64,000 nt of DNA, from NCBI GenBank assembly GCA_018296165.2, contig JACKQL020000042.1:124001-188000 (forward strand). The letters are read 5' to 3'. This DNA is from Termitomyces sp. T153. Lineage: Eukaryota; Basidiomycota; Agaricomycetes; Agaricales; Lyophyllaceae. Shown here one piece after another: positions 48,826 to 60,730 of the stretch (its first letter is position 1; every line of letters begins with the position of its first letter). Under the pieces are notes generated by a model that saw only the letters and a program-made list of their open reading frames with translations, did no database searches and was not told the origin of the DNA. A program made the position numbers and the translations under genes.

Positions 48826-50672
48826 ATGCCTGCGAAGTGGCCAATAATTTGCGTCGTCGTGGATGGAAGAGGCAAACTCTTATCCGGCGCTTCCCCTTTC
48901 ACCGTCGAAGTCGGTTCTGACACCAATGTTTCTGCGTTGAAAAAAGAAATTCAGTCCCAGAATCCACGAACACTCGCCGCATACGATCAGATGTTTATGA
49001 AGCTCTGGAAGCCCACCAAGGATATTGGCGTTGTTGTTGCGAATGAGAAATTAAAAGAGGTTATCGATGGTCTTTCGATCGAAGCAAATAGTAATGATGT
49101 CGAGCGCCTCATGGAGTTTGAGCTCGTTTCTGAGTACTGGAACGCGGCTCCTAATCAGCGGCTTCTCCAGGTTATCTTGCAACTTCCACAGGGTAGAGTC
49201 CTCTCACTGATACATGACCCCTTACACATATCTTTTCATAGTCAACTTGCCGCAAAAACATCAACGTGAGGAAGATGACACCACAACGCTCGTAAAACGC
49301 TTGAAAAGCGTAACCGACGTTGCGCCGTCATCTCTGGCTCGGCCTGCCACCTTTCGGAACGTTGTAGGCGAGGACAAATTGATCACTGTCAACCGGCCCT
49401 ATGAGCCCAGTACCATCCCTATTGCACTATACGAACGTGCCTTCGGTATCTTCAGGGATCGTTGCAAACAACCCCCCTCCAATAAGGCTATGAACTGCCT
49501 TGTTCACCTTACACAAGTTGGATGTGAGTGGTATCCAGTGGAAGCCCCCCGGAGGGAAGCTATTGCAAAGGTTTTCTCCGAGTGCCTGGGTTTGCAGTTT
49601 CATGCAGAGAAGATAGGCGATACTGAATACGTTACGGATGGACACCTCGCCTTCAAGATCATACCGGCAGCAATACGAAAGTGTAAAAATGAAGATGGAT
49701 CTGCTATGTTCCAAGCAGCGTTATATTATGTCAGCTTTTTCATGCGTGCACTGCCTGACTTCGGCAATCGAAATACGTGTTTCCCCTCTATTCTTGTCGT
49801 CGATTCAGGTATAAGTATGGCGGCACCTTCATCAGTACACACTGTTTCATAAGATATTCAGGTTCAAAACTCAGCTTCTATGCCGCTATTTGGGATGGAC
49901 AGCGTGTCAAAGTCGAGCCGTTATGCCGAGGCATTGACCTGACTGCCAATTGGAACGAGCTACATGCACGATACGAGGTGGCGGCTACCTTGGATGCCCT
50001 AATGGAAGCAGTCCATGTTATTCAGGCACATTACGCACTTCTCGAATCCCCGTCGAGCGATCCAACCTTGGAGCCATTCCCCGATACCCATACCTAACAT
50101 CATATCGTAATGAAAATGGTCAAGAAGTCGGCCTGCACTATACCGCGCAACTTGAAACAGACAAGTTGCTCTTCACCGCCACTTCCGACCAACCTGATCT
50201 CCAAGAGTGTATTGTCAAATTTACACAGCATGAGTATTCCGCGGACGCACATAATCTCCTTGCGATGCATCAAATGGCACCGAAGTTGCAGAAAATCATT
50301 GAGGTCCCCGGAGGGTGGAAGGTGGTCATCATGGACCGGTCAAAATACCACGTTCTCCATCATTATCCGTTGTCAAAAGAACTGCAGGAAAAGGTGAAAA
50401 ACAAGGTGAAAAGAATTGTTCGAACACTTCATCAAAATGGATTCGCGCATGGTGATATTCGAGCTGCCAACCTTCTCATTGATCCTGCCTCCCTCAATTC
50501 CCATGACGTACAGGTTCATTTAATTGATTTCGACTGGGGTGGACGTGCTGGAGAAGTGCGATATCCCATCGGACTGAACAGCGAAACGGTAATGCGTCCG
50601 AAGGAGGTTCAAGGTGGGAAACTCATTCTGGAGGCACACGATATTGAGATGATATCTTCCCTATTTGCCTAG
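48826..50672 (+). pseudogene. Crinkler-like protein with kinase-like domain, one frameshift
   Basis: The N-terminus (ICVVVDGRGKLLSG, PFTVEVGSDTNVSALKKEIQ, LKKEIQ then MFMKLWKP) fits the ubiquitin-like header of Crinkler (CRN) proteins, intracellular modular proteins first known from oomycetes and expanded in basidiomycetes. Introns 49192 to about 49241 and 49809 to about 49860 join the middle region. The C-terminus is protein-kinase-like: HGDIRAANLLID (catalytic loop with HGD in place of HRD) and LIDFDWGGRAGEVRYP (DFD in place of DFG). The frame ends at a stop at 50095-50097, while the downstream frame (RYPYLTSYRNENG) overlaps it. One extra base in the C-run at about 50079-50082 would join them, so this is a young pseudogene or a sequencing error. 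The real stop would be 50670-50672. Confidence 0.72.
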
Positions 50673-51824
50673 TACAAGTACGAAGTTGTCGTTTCATTTC
50701 AGCTCTTCAAGGATGCACTTTTTGGAGGAATTGTGGTCAAATGAACCGTGTAACACAGTGTAGGTGTGTCGGTAGTGTGGTGTAGAGAAATATGTACAGT
50801 GTACTGCGAATAAACCCGACCTGTCTTCAGTGCCCTCAATTTTCAACTTCTCGTGTAGTAACCAAAAATTTAGAAGGAAACCTAGTCGTAAAATTGCAAT
50901 AAAAAAATTGTTGCAGATTACGTAATACAGTCCACTTTTCGAACGGAAAAAGTCAAAACTATAGAGCGCCGACTGTACCATCCTCATGCATTATAATGCC
51001 CGAAGGAATCGTCGATCCCAACAAGCAAAGATACAGAACACGTACATGCTCGCGAAATAGGTCGAGAGATATGGAAGAAAAGATTCATCAGGTAGATTAG
51101 ATGTGATTAGATAACCTAGTAAGGAAAAAAAGGGTCCAAGTCCACTTTCGGGTCAAAAAAAAAATCAAACTCGACATTGAGAAAATTGGCTACGTTCACC
51201 TGCAAGCTATCCTTAGGAGTAGTCTATTGCGAGAGTTTGAGACAAACCTACTCAGTTTTGTGGGAGGAGATACCATTTCAAAATATCAGGTCACGAGATG
51301 CCTATTTTGAGCGACCAAACACTGTAGGTTGTCGGTGAGACTGGGTTTCAGAACGGTAGGAAAAGGGGTCGCCATTTTGTCTTTGTCTTGGTACATAATC
51401 GTCTTGATTCGGCTTGAGTATTTACCATACTATACCAGCATTTGTCAGAAAAATTCCTAATACCTTATCAGGACCAAAACTGAATCAGGTTGTTGGTCTA
51501 ATCAGGTAGAATCCCCATGTAGAATGTCAAAATTGAACTTTCAATGACTTTGAGGGCAAGCTCATTGCAGTCATTTCAACCAGCCAAGGAAAATCGGAGT
51601 TCTGAATGGTTGCACAGGGAAATCATCTATCTTCAGCAAAGGTCTTCCTCACATACTATATTTTGATCCACAGCTAATGTACACTATCATTGTACCCATT
51701 TTACAATGGCCTTGAGGGTTTTGGTCTGTTCTGGTTCATGCTACTCAAAGATCAAGTAGTCATGAAAAGCATCCTTTGCATTATAGTAAATGAACTGGTC
51801 ACCTAGGTCTTTTGCCATCCTTGT
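50673..51824. other. Intergenic, increasingly CpG-poor
   Basis: No gene supported. From about 51420 to 51824 CG is almost absent, suggesting an old methylated repeat fragment that stops where the CpG-rich LTR begins. Confidence 0.5.
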
Positions 51825-52415
51825 CATGACCCGCTTCCTAGCTCCCTAGACACTGCTCCCAACCCCTCCCGATTTCCCGTCTAACTCCCCTGAACCCCGC
51901 CCACACTTTTGCGCCCACACTGGATAACTCCGATGCTTCTCCGGCAAACCCCGACAGCAACTCCCTCTCCATAGCCATCAACACCCCCCTGAAACCTTCC
52001 CCCACCGTTCCTGGCCACGTCATACATCCCTGACCCCCTACTCTAGTTTACCTGACCCGTCCCAGAGTGTCATGACGTCCCCAGAGCGGCCGCGCCCCCA
52101 ACTGATCCCATCAGAATACCGCCGCAGCCTGACCTTGGATTGTACCCAACACCCGTCGACTCTGCACAGCTCCGTCGACCCCCGCCACCATATCCGCCAC
52201 CCTCGGAGGTACCCAGTAGTCAGTATATAAGTCATAGAATAACTCCTCGAACTTTAGTCTTGATATTACATTTACCAGTTTCCTATGTTTTGTCTCTTGT
52301 CTTGTCTCTATTTCTGTTTTTAAGTTTCAAATCTATCTTTTTCTCAGTCTCGTCTCGTCCCCATCTCATCTCAACTGTACATATTTCCTTTGTTCCTCTA
52401 AAGTTCCCTTGCTCC
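51825..52415 (+). mobile_element. Family-A LTR, 3' part cut off by a second LTR
   Basis: Begins TGTCATGACCCGCTTCC, has TATATAA at about 52224 and AGTCTTGATATTA about 32 bases on, an exact 13-base complement of the family primer site. It is closer to the LTR at 38298 than to the one at 52416. Interrupted at 52416 by TGTCACGACC. Confidence 0.75.
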
Positions 52416-53567
52416 TGTCACGACCCGTTCCCCAAAACCCCGCACATCGTCCATCAAAACCCCGAACCCCCAAAAGGACCCCCAACGCTCTGCTGAACTT
52501 CCGCCCATGCCCCGCGCCTACTTCGGCTAACTCCGACGCCCCCCCCGGCTAACTCCGACGGCCCCCTGGCCAACTTCGGTGCCTGCCCCGCAGCCACTGA
52601 CACTTACCCTGGGCTTCCCGAACCCCGAGAACCACTCCTGCGATTCCCGATCTTCGCCACCCATCATTAACTCGACACCCTGTTTCCTCCGACCTATTCC
52701 GGAGTATCACGACAACCTCGGGGTAACCCGCATTCTCCAATGATCCCATCAACGTATCAGCGCGGCACGACCTGCGATCACAACCGACACCCGCCCACTC
52801 CGTCAAGCCCCGCCAAGCCCCGCCGCCACAGCCAACGTACCCCGAAGTCCTCCGGTAGTCAGTATATAAGTCATCAAGTAGCTCTTTGTACTCTAGTCTT
52901 GATATTGCTTAACATTACCTATGGTCTGATTGTTTCCTTTTCGTGTTTCATGTTTCGTGTTCCGTGTCTCGTTCTCCAGTCTCCCGGTCTTATCTCAGTC
53001 TCCTGGTCTTATCTCAGTCTCCCGGTCTTGTCTTGTCTCCATTTCGTTATCATCCTCGTTATCGTTTCGTATCTCCACTCGAATCTACTCCTGTTCCATA
53101 TCGTCTCGTCCGACGCTGTCTTGGTGACTCCGTCAGACCATTGTGCCCAAGTCTTCATCATCCCTAACGACCTCACGAACTCTGCGATTACGATTACGAA
53201 CCCCGACACTCCTTTACCAGGTCCGAACCTCACTCTTCACTTGGTCCCGGACTCCATCAGCTCCAAATGATCTCCCATCAAACCTCGGCTCCGTCCCCAT
53301 TGATCACACAGCCACCTACTCCCTTGCTTCCGCAAATCTCCCGTACGGCCTTCTGCCTGAACCCTGCCAAGACCGTCTCGTTTTCCCACAATCTGACTTC
53401 TCCGGACCTTCCTGGACCTGTCTGGATCACATCCCCCCAACTACCCGCGCAACCCACCAGGACCCAGAATGTCTTCGAGTGTTCGGTTACCAATGCAGGG
53501 GAATCACACCCGCCTAGTAAGGACTCGCCCAGTGCAGCTGAGCCTCCGAGGTCAGCGGAACCTGACA
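52416..53567 (+). mobile_element. 5' LTR of Gypsy element 1
   Basis: 1152 bp, TGTCACGACCCGTTCC to CAGCGGAACCTGACA. Its reverse complement recurs at 60731-61874 with few differences. It contains TATATAA (52863-52869). CpG-rich, so young compared with 38298-39363. Confidence 0.92.
52863..52906 (+). promoter_or_regulatory. LTR core promoter and predicted transcript start
   Basis: TATATAA at 52863 is followed 32 bases later by AGTCTTGATATT (52895-52906). That spacing fits a transcription start there, and the same 12 bases are complementary to the primer site at 53569-53580. Confidence 0.7.
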
Positions 53568-53580
53568 TAATATCAAGACT
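53568..53580 (+). promoter_or_regulatory. Primer binding site, self-complementary to the LTR
   Basis: TAATATCAAGACT directly after the 5' LTR. Twelve of its 13 bases are the reverse complement of the predicted RNA 5' end (52895-52906). I recognised no match to a common tRNA 3' end. Confidence 0.7.
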
Positions 53581-53599
53581 CTACCTTACCCCGTTCTCA

Positions 53600-56108
53600 A
53601 TGTCTGCGTTTAACCCCGCATACAACCCCATTGGTTACCCAACCGATGCCTATGGCCGGCCCCTACTGGAAAATTCCTATGCCCCCTTCTACCCAGGTCC
53701 CTTCGCGGATCAGTACGTGCCCCGTCACTGGACCCCTGACCCCAACCAGGCATTCTACGCCCCCTCCATCAGCCAGGGAATACCCCCAGGCTGGCACCAC
53801 CCTCCTGCATTCCACACCAATGGCAACAACCCCCGTATCAACCCCGGAGGATACTCTGCAGCACCCCCCATCCCCGCCTACCTCCCCCCCACCCATTACT
53901 ATGCGTACCCAATCCCCGCTGCAGCCCCAGTCCCTCTGGAGGCCACGGATAACTATTCCCCCCCCCTCACTGTTTGCCGCTCAAACTCCTCCTTCTCCTA
54001 GGCAGCAAAGGATCGAAGCCTATGCCCAGCAACGTGACAAAGTCCTCCGCTTCCTCTGCCTGTCCCCCGCGGAATTTGCAAGGTGTACTCGCACCCTCCT
54101 CACCAACCTAGGCTACCCCGATGCCTCCGCAACTCCAGAGGTCTGGGCGGATCAACTCCTCGACTTCCACGAACGATACCTGCAAGGGAACCTCCTAGAG
54201 AATACGCAAGGCATCCTGGGCATCGATGACAACTTACAGAACGAGCTCTGTGCCTTGGTCGAAGAAATCCACACTAGCCTGAACCCCCGCCCCTTTGAAG
54301 ACCCTCTGGATCCCGCCCGCTCCTTCCACGTGCAACGCGAGGAACCCGTCGGGACACGAAACGAAGCCCCATCTTCCGTTCCCCGTCAGCAGGAAGAACT
54401 CAACGCGGCCTCCAGCATCTTGAGGAACCTCAACCCCGCGGGAGGGTTGTTCGACCAACCCACTGCCCACACCCTGGCTCTCTCCGCCCGGCCCCGGGCC
54501 AGCTCGGTGCCCAGCGCCTTCTGAACCTGGGACCAACCCGCCGCCCCCGAACTCCGTTCCCAACGACCGCCCTTACGCGTCGACAACGACAACAGGACCC
54601 TCTCCTATATCGACGAGCCGGGCAACCCCGCTGATGAACACTCCCTGCGCAACGGGCCCCAACGAGACCAACCCCCCCACTTCAATCTCTGCGCCCCTCA
54701 TAGCAATGCCCCTCCGCCCCGTCCCAACGCCCCAGTTCCCCCGCAACAGCCCATGGGCCCCGGGGCGCCCCGACCCCCTTTTTTCGTCAACCCCTCTCGT
54801 CTCCCGCCCGCCCCAATGCCTAATCCCCCCACCAACGCCAACTATTTTGGACCCCCGAACTCCGGAGGACCCCCTCCCCCTCGATGGGCCCCAGGACCCG
54901 CCCCGGGTAGTGTGGGTCAAAACCCCGGTGGAGGACCACCCAATGGCGGACCCCCGGGAGGATGGGGCCCGGCGATGGACAACTTTCCCCCCCAGCGCGG
55001 AAACGGAAATCACTACTACTACTACTACAACGCCGGACCCCCACCTTGAACTCAAAATTCACAGGACGATACCTGCAATGCACTGGCCCAGGAAGGAAAG
55101 CTCGACATCCAGAAGCCCGAACTCTTCACTGGCCGCGACCCTCGGAAGTGGTGAATCTTCCTGACCCAGTGTTTAACTATGTTTCAAGCTAAGCCCATCA
55201 CTTTTCAGCTTAAGAGCTCATGAGTAGCCTTCGCCGCATCATACTTACAGGGCATCGCCTTTGACCACTACACTGCACTACTCCGGTTCGACCCAAACAA
55301 TCCCGTACTCTCCAATTGGCTCGCTTTCACCCAAGAGTTCTCGAGTAAGTTTGGCGTCTTTGACACCGTAGCAGAGGCGGAGGAAAATCTCTTCAACCTC
55401 CAAATGCGCGACAACAAACACTTCATGACCTTCATCGTACGATTCAAACGAGAGGCCTACGAGACCAGCTGGAATTACAATGCCCTCCAGTTCACCCTCC
55501 GTTGTGCCCTACCCCAACAGATCAAGGACGTCCTTCGCCTCGCGCCCAAACAAACCACCTACGACGGGTACAAGGCGCTCGTTACCCAGGTCGACCAACA
55601 TTATTGGGAAGACCGCAGCAAAAACACGGCGCCCCGGACCTCTTGGAACACCTCCGGTAACACCAACTGGCAGGCCGGAGCAACCAATGGCATCTGATCC
55701 TCAATCCCCGCTAACTCTGCTAACCCCGCACCCCGCTTCCCTCCGGGCCGAGGAGTCCCCAACACTAACTGACCCCCAGGGCAGCGCCCACCCACCCAGC
55801 TCAATGCTGCCGACCTCCATGACACCCCAGTACCCCTGGATACCAACCCCAATGATCGCGATGACATCCCGGACCCCACCGACGATCAAGAAGCCCTATG
55901 TGCAAACAGAATCCAGGACAGCCCGTGGATCGACGTGCCGGAGGAAATGCAGGAGAAACGACGGAAGGAGGGCATGTGCATCCTATGTGGTGAGCAGGGA
56001 CACTTTATTTGCAGTTGCCCTAAACGACAGGTGATGGGACGCACCGTGTGGACGATTGATGGAGAAGACTGTAACTACCAGTTCACGGAAAACAAGTTGG
56101 CGGTTTAG
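53600..56108 (+). pseudogene. Gag of Gypsy element 1
   Basis: Starts MSAFNPAYNPIGYPTDAYG at 53600, proline- and tyrosine-rich. A frameshift lies near 53960-54000, then QQRIEAYAQQRDKVLRFLCL and a second proline/glycine-rich stretch. The capsid-like region follows (FTGRDPRKW about 55125; SNWLAFTQEFSSKFGVFD about 55310; FIVRFKREAYETSWNYNALQ about 55434). Zinc knuckle CILCGEQGHFICSC is at about 55979-56020 (C-x2-C-x4-H-x4-C). In-frame TGA stops lie at 54522, 55047, 55695 and 55770; the frame ends with TAG near 56106. It packages the element RNA. Confidence 0.8.
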
Positions 56109-56179
56109 GTCTGGAAGACGCACTAGACCACGGACCATATCCCGACGTCTTCTCTGCCCCAGCCACACTCCTCCGCGCA

Positions 56180-59100
56180 ATGATGCTCGCCCCAGACAAC
56201 CCCCCAGCACACCTCCCCTCCCACTCCTCCACAAACCTCCTCCTCCGCACCACTCTCCCCTTCACCGACAAACCCGTCCCCACACTAGTCGACAGCAGCG
56301 CCACCAATAACTTTGTTGACAAATCCCTGGCAGCACTTGCCCCACAACCCCTCTGCTGCCTCCCTGCCCCAATCCCCCTCAAACTCTTTGACAGAGACTC
56401 TACCCCAGCGGGAGACATCACTCATTGCCTAGAAACAACCCTGACCTTTGCCGACAGACAACAGCAAGAACTCCAACTACTCGTCACAAAATTACACCCC
56501 TCTGCCCCCGTCATCTTAGGGTTCTCATGGCTTCGCTCCACCAATCCCTGCATCGATTGGCCCAGTCTCACCCTACACCTCGACCAGGACAACCCCACTG
56601 ACTCTGGACTGGTACCCTTCAATGTCTCACCCCCCTCTGAGAACTCCGAGACCACGATCAACCAACTCCGGACCCCGCCACAACTTCGCTCTAGGTCTGC
56701 ACGATTGTTTGTCATCTATGTCTGACTTGGCGGCTTGCTCAAGGTACTTCCCGCCCTCGTAGACAGCGGCACCTCCAGTGTCTTTGTCAGCAACCAACTT
56801 GACCTCTGACGCAACGACCTTGACAAACCCCTCGAGCTCCAACTCTTCGACGGGAGCCCCGCCACGACAAGAATCATGCAGTACCACGACAACACCCTCA
56901 CCCTCAATAATGACCTGCAGTTCCAGGCCCAACTCCTTGTTACCCAACTACCCCCGTTGACCCTGATCGTGCTCGGACTCCCGTGGCTGCAAGACGTCAA
57001 TCCTGACATCAACTGGAAGAACCTCACCATGCAATTTCCCGGCCCCAAAGCAAGCTTAGCAGCCGCCATCCACCTCTGCTTCCAGTCTATCCCTGATCTC
57101 GACGTCACCCCAGACCCGACTGCTATACCTATGGTACCCAACCCCATTGACTCCGGAAACCTTGACATTAAAATCATTGGCGCCGTCCCCTTCACGCGCC
57201 TCCTACAAGAAGGTACCCCTGCCTTCCAGTTGCAAGTCACGCCAGCCCTACCTGAGGAATACCTCCGCGCAGGGACTACCATGCCAGAAAACAAGACGGA
57301 GGAACAGATCCTATCCGAAGTAGTTCCCCTGGAGTATCATGAGTTCGCTGACGTGTTCTCTGAAGGAAGTGCCAAGGAACTCCCTCCGCACCGCTCCTAC
57401 GACCACCAGATCGACCTCGAAGAAGGTACCTCACCCCCGTTTGGCAAGATCTACAACATGTCCGAAATCGAGCTCCGGGCCCTGAAGGAATACCTCAACA
57501 ACATGCTCGGCAAAGGTTTCATACGTCCCTCGATCTCTGCGGCTGGCGCCCTGGTTCTGTTTGCCAAGAAAAAAGACAGATCCCTCCAACTCTGTGTGGA
57601 TTATCGGGGACTCAACAAAGTCACCAAAAAGAACTGGTACCCCCTCCCCTTAATCAGAGACCTTGTTGATCGCCTTTGCAGTGCCAAGATTTACATGAAA
57701 ATTGACCTTTGTTCCGGCTACAACAACGTCCGGATCGCCCCGGGACATGAATGGAAGACCGCCTTTCACACCCAATATGGCCTCTTTGAGTATCTTGTAA
57801 TGCCCTTTGGAATGACTAACTCCCCCGCCACCTTCCAGTACTTCATGAACGACATCTTCCACAACATGAACAACGTCTTTGTCATTGTATATTTGGACGA
57901 TATCCTGATCTACTCGAATTCGCTGGCAGAGCATTCGGAGCACGTCTGCCATGTCCTGGAGTGACTCCGAGAGTATCACCTTCACGCTAAACCCGAAAAG
58001 TGCTCATTCCACACAGCGGAAGTCAAATATCTTGGGGTCATCATCACCCCCGACGGTGTGCGCATGGACCTCACCAAGGTTGACACGATACTCAACTGGC
58101 CCTCCCCGCAGAATGTCAAGGAGGTACAGTCATTCTTGGGGTTTGCTAACTTCTATCGCCGCTTCATCGACAACTACTCCGGGATCACCAAACCCCTCAA
58201 CTGACTCACATGGAAGGACACCCCTTGGGATTGGGACAGCAAGTGCCAGAGCGTATTCCTCCTCCTGAAGAAGGCCTTCACCTCTGCTCCAGTCCTCCGC
58301 CATTTCGACCCCTCCCTACTGATCGTGCTCGAATGTGATGCCTCCGACTACGCTATCGCTGGGATACTCTCCTAGTCAAACTCGGGGGCAAGGATCTCTG
58401 CCCCATCGCCTTCTACATCCGATCAATGATCCCAGTGGAACTCAACTACGACATTTACAACAAGGAACTCCTTGCAATCGTCAAAGCCTTTCATCAGTGG
58501 TGGGCCTACCTCGAGGGGTCCCCGCACCGCATCCAAGTCTACTCCGATCACAACAACCTGCAATATTTCACAACCACAAAACAGCTCAGCTGCCGCCAGG
58601 CTCAATGGTCCGAAACCCTTTTGGAGTACGATTTTACCATTCACTACCGCCCCGGGCAACTCGGCGCAAAGCCCGACGCCCTCACTCGGAGACCCGACGT
58701 GTATTCAAAGAAATCGTTCGCAACCGAACGAAATGCATTCAACCATTGAGTGGTAATCCCACCCAAACATCTACATGCCATGCTGATTTTAAACGAAGAA
58801 GGAATCCTCCAGCAAATCAGGAATTCACCCCCGGACCCCTTCTTGAACCAGCACGACCCCCGCAACAACCCCGATGAGTCGAGCATAGACAACCCCTTTT
58901 TGCTATTCCCGGACCACCGCCTCCTGCTCCGGAGTGGACGAATCTATGCCCCGGATCACAAGTCCATTCGCCTCGACATACTCTGGCAGCACCACAATCA
59001 CAAACTCCGGGGGCACCCAGGAATTCGTAAGACCCTTCAACTCATCTCCCAGACTTATTTTTGGCCAGGAATGAAGAAGGACGTCACGTGATATGTAAGA

Positions 59101-60258
59101 GCCTGCGAACCCTGCCTACGGGCCAAAGTACCCCGCCATCGCCCCCACGGATTACTGAAACCCCTCCCCATCGGTTGCCGCCCCTGGTCTTCAATATTGA
59201 TGGATCATATCGTCAAACTCCCTGACTCCAAAGGTTTTGATGCAATCCTCATCGTCGTCTGCTGCCTTACCAAACAAGCCCTCTTTATTCCCTGCCACAC
59301 CACTGACACTGCCCCAGATTTTGCCAAACTATTTCTAGAACACGTATTTTCCAAACACGGACTTCCCGACGACATCGTCTCCGACCGCAGACCCCTATTT
59401 GTATCTCATTTTTGGCAATCGCTGTGCAAGGCGCTCGAGATCAAAACCAGCCTCTCTACTGCCTACCACCTGGAAACTGATGGACAAACCGAGCGTATAA
59501 ACCAGACGTTAGAACAGTACCTTTGCCTCTATGTTAACTATTTACAGAACAACTGGCGCACGGAGCTTCCCCTCGCCGAATTCACCTACAACAACATGCC
59601 TCACTCCGCCACCAGAGTTTCCCCCTTTTATGCCAACAAGGGCTACAATCCTCGACTCACGCTGTCCCTCAAAGACATCCCTTCCCACGTTGCCCACAAA
59701 GTCGCTGAGGACCTCCGATCCCTCCACCAATTCCTCCGGGACAAGATCGACACCGCCAACCAAGCCTACTCCAAGCACGCCAACGCCCGTCGCAAGCCGA
59801 CCCCCGACTGGCCCCCCAGCACCCTGGTCTGGCTTGACCGATGAAATCTTAAGACCTGGAGGCCTTCCATCAAACTCGACCACAAACGCCTCGGCCCATT
59901 CAAGATCCTCCGGAAGGTCTCCACCCACGCTTACAAGCTCGACCTGCCTCCGGGCCTGAAGGGCCTCCACCCTGTGTTCCACATTTGACTCCTTGAAAGG
60001 CACGCTCCTGACCCCTTCCCCGGCCAACGCCCCAGCCAACCGCCCCCCGTCGAAGTTGAGGACGAGTATCACTACGAGGTTGACGAGATCCTTGACTCCC
60101 GGGTAGTTCGCGGCCGACTCCAGTACTTGGTCCGCTGGAAAGGCTACGGACCTGAGGACGACACATGGGAACCCCGAAAGAACCTCGACAGAGCCCCCGA
60201 CGAACTCCGGGACTTCCACCGACGGAATCCCACCAAGCCCCGGAACCCCTGGGACTGA
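56180..60258 (+). pseudogene. Pol of Gypsy element 1 (protease, RT, RNase H, integrase, chromodomain)
   Basis: Order: retropepsin-like unit 1 (TLVDSSATNNFVD, about 56281; ILGFSWLRS), unit 2 (ALVDSGTSSVFVS, about 56752; VLGLPWLQDVNPDINW), RT with LCVDYRGLNKVTKKN (about 57590), MPFGMTNSPATFQ and IVYLDDILIYS (about 57886), RNase H (NKELLAIVKAFHQWW, about 58460), integrase HHCC zinc region (about 58990-59115) and DDE core (MDHIVKLPDSKGF; IVSDRRPLF; DGQTERINQTLEQYL). The C-terminal chromodomain has [20 protein letters not shown] and [12 protein letters not shown] (about 60075-60170). One frame runs from 56180 to about 58370 and a second from about 58426 to 60258, broken by TGA at 56723, 56807, 57962, 58202, 58747, 59089, 59842 and 59986, one TAG at 58373 and one frameshift near 58375-58400. 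The chromodomain points to the chromovirus clade, which targets heterochromatin. Confidence 0.92.
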
Positions 60259-60487
60259 CCCAACACAGATGGCAATAGTGGGCGTAACCCCCGCCTCTGG
60301 GTTCACCAGGGATTCAACTCCCACCAGTTCTCTCCTACATGTTTCCACTTACTCCTCTCCTTGCTCTATCTGAAACTTCCCACACTCAGCAGAAGGACCA
60401 GAGACTGTATAGGAACAAGCAGTGTACATATATATACTCGAACAAGAAGGGGCAGAGAACAAGTCAACGACGGGGTCCGAGTTCCCC

Positions 60488-60730
60488 TCACTCTCCCTCC
60501 TCCTCCGACCCTAACCCCACTACCCTTCCCACCATGAACACCTCCAACTGTGCCACTACCGCTGCCAGAACCTTGGGTTGCCCAGGAAGCGGTTCTCCCA
60601 CGTCCGTCGCCATCTCCCACCATGCCCCAGGATCTGCCGATGCCCTGCCAAGAGACGCCCCATTTGCATAACCCCTTGACCCAACTCTGGCAGAAGGTCC
60701 TCGGGCATCCTCGCCAACCCATCATGGATG
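60488..60730 (-). pseudogene. Antisense accessory ORF of element 1, 3' fragment
   Basis: On the minus strand, DGLARMPEDLLPELGQGV and MGRLLAGHRQ, then after a one-base frame change ADPGAWWEMATDVGEPLPGQ and VLAAVVAQLEVF to a TGA at 60490-60488. This parallels the C-terminus of the element-2 accessory ORF (MARLERLLVGHRR, APGSWWEVAADAGEALPG, ILAVVRAQMEVDL). It is cut at 60730/60731 by the element-2 LTR. Confidence 0.8.
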
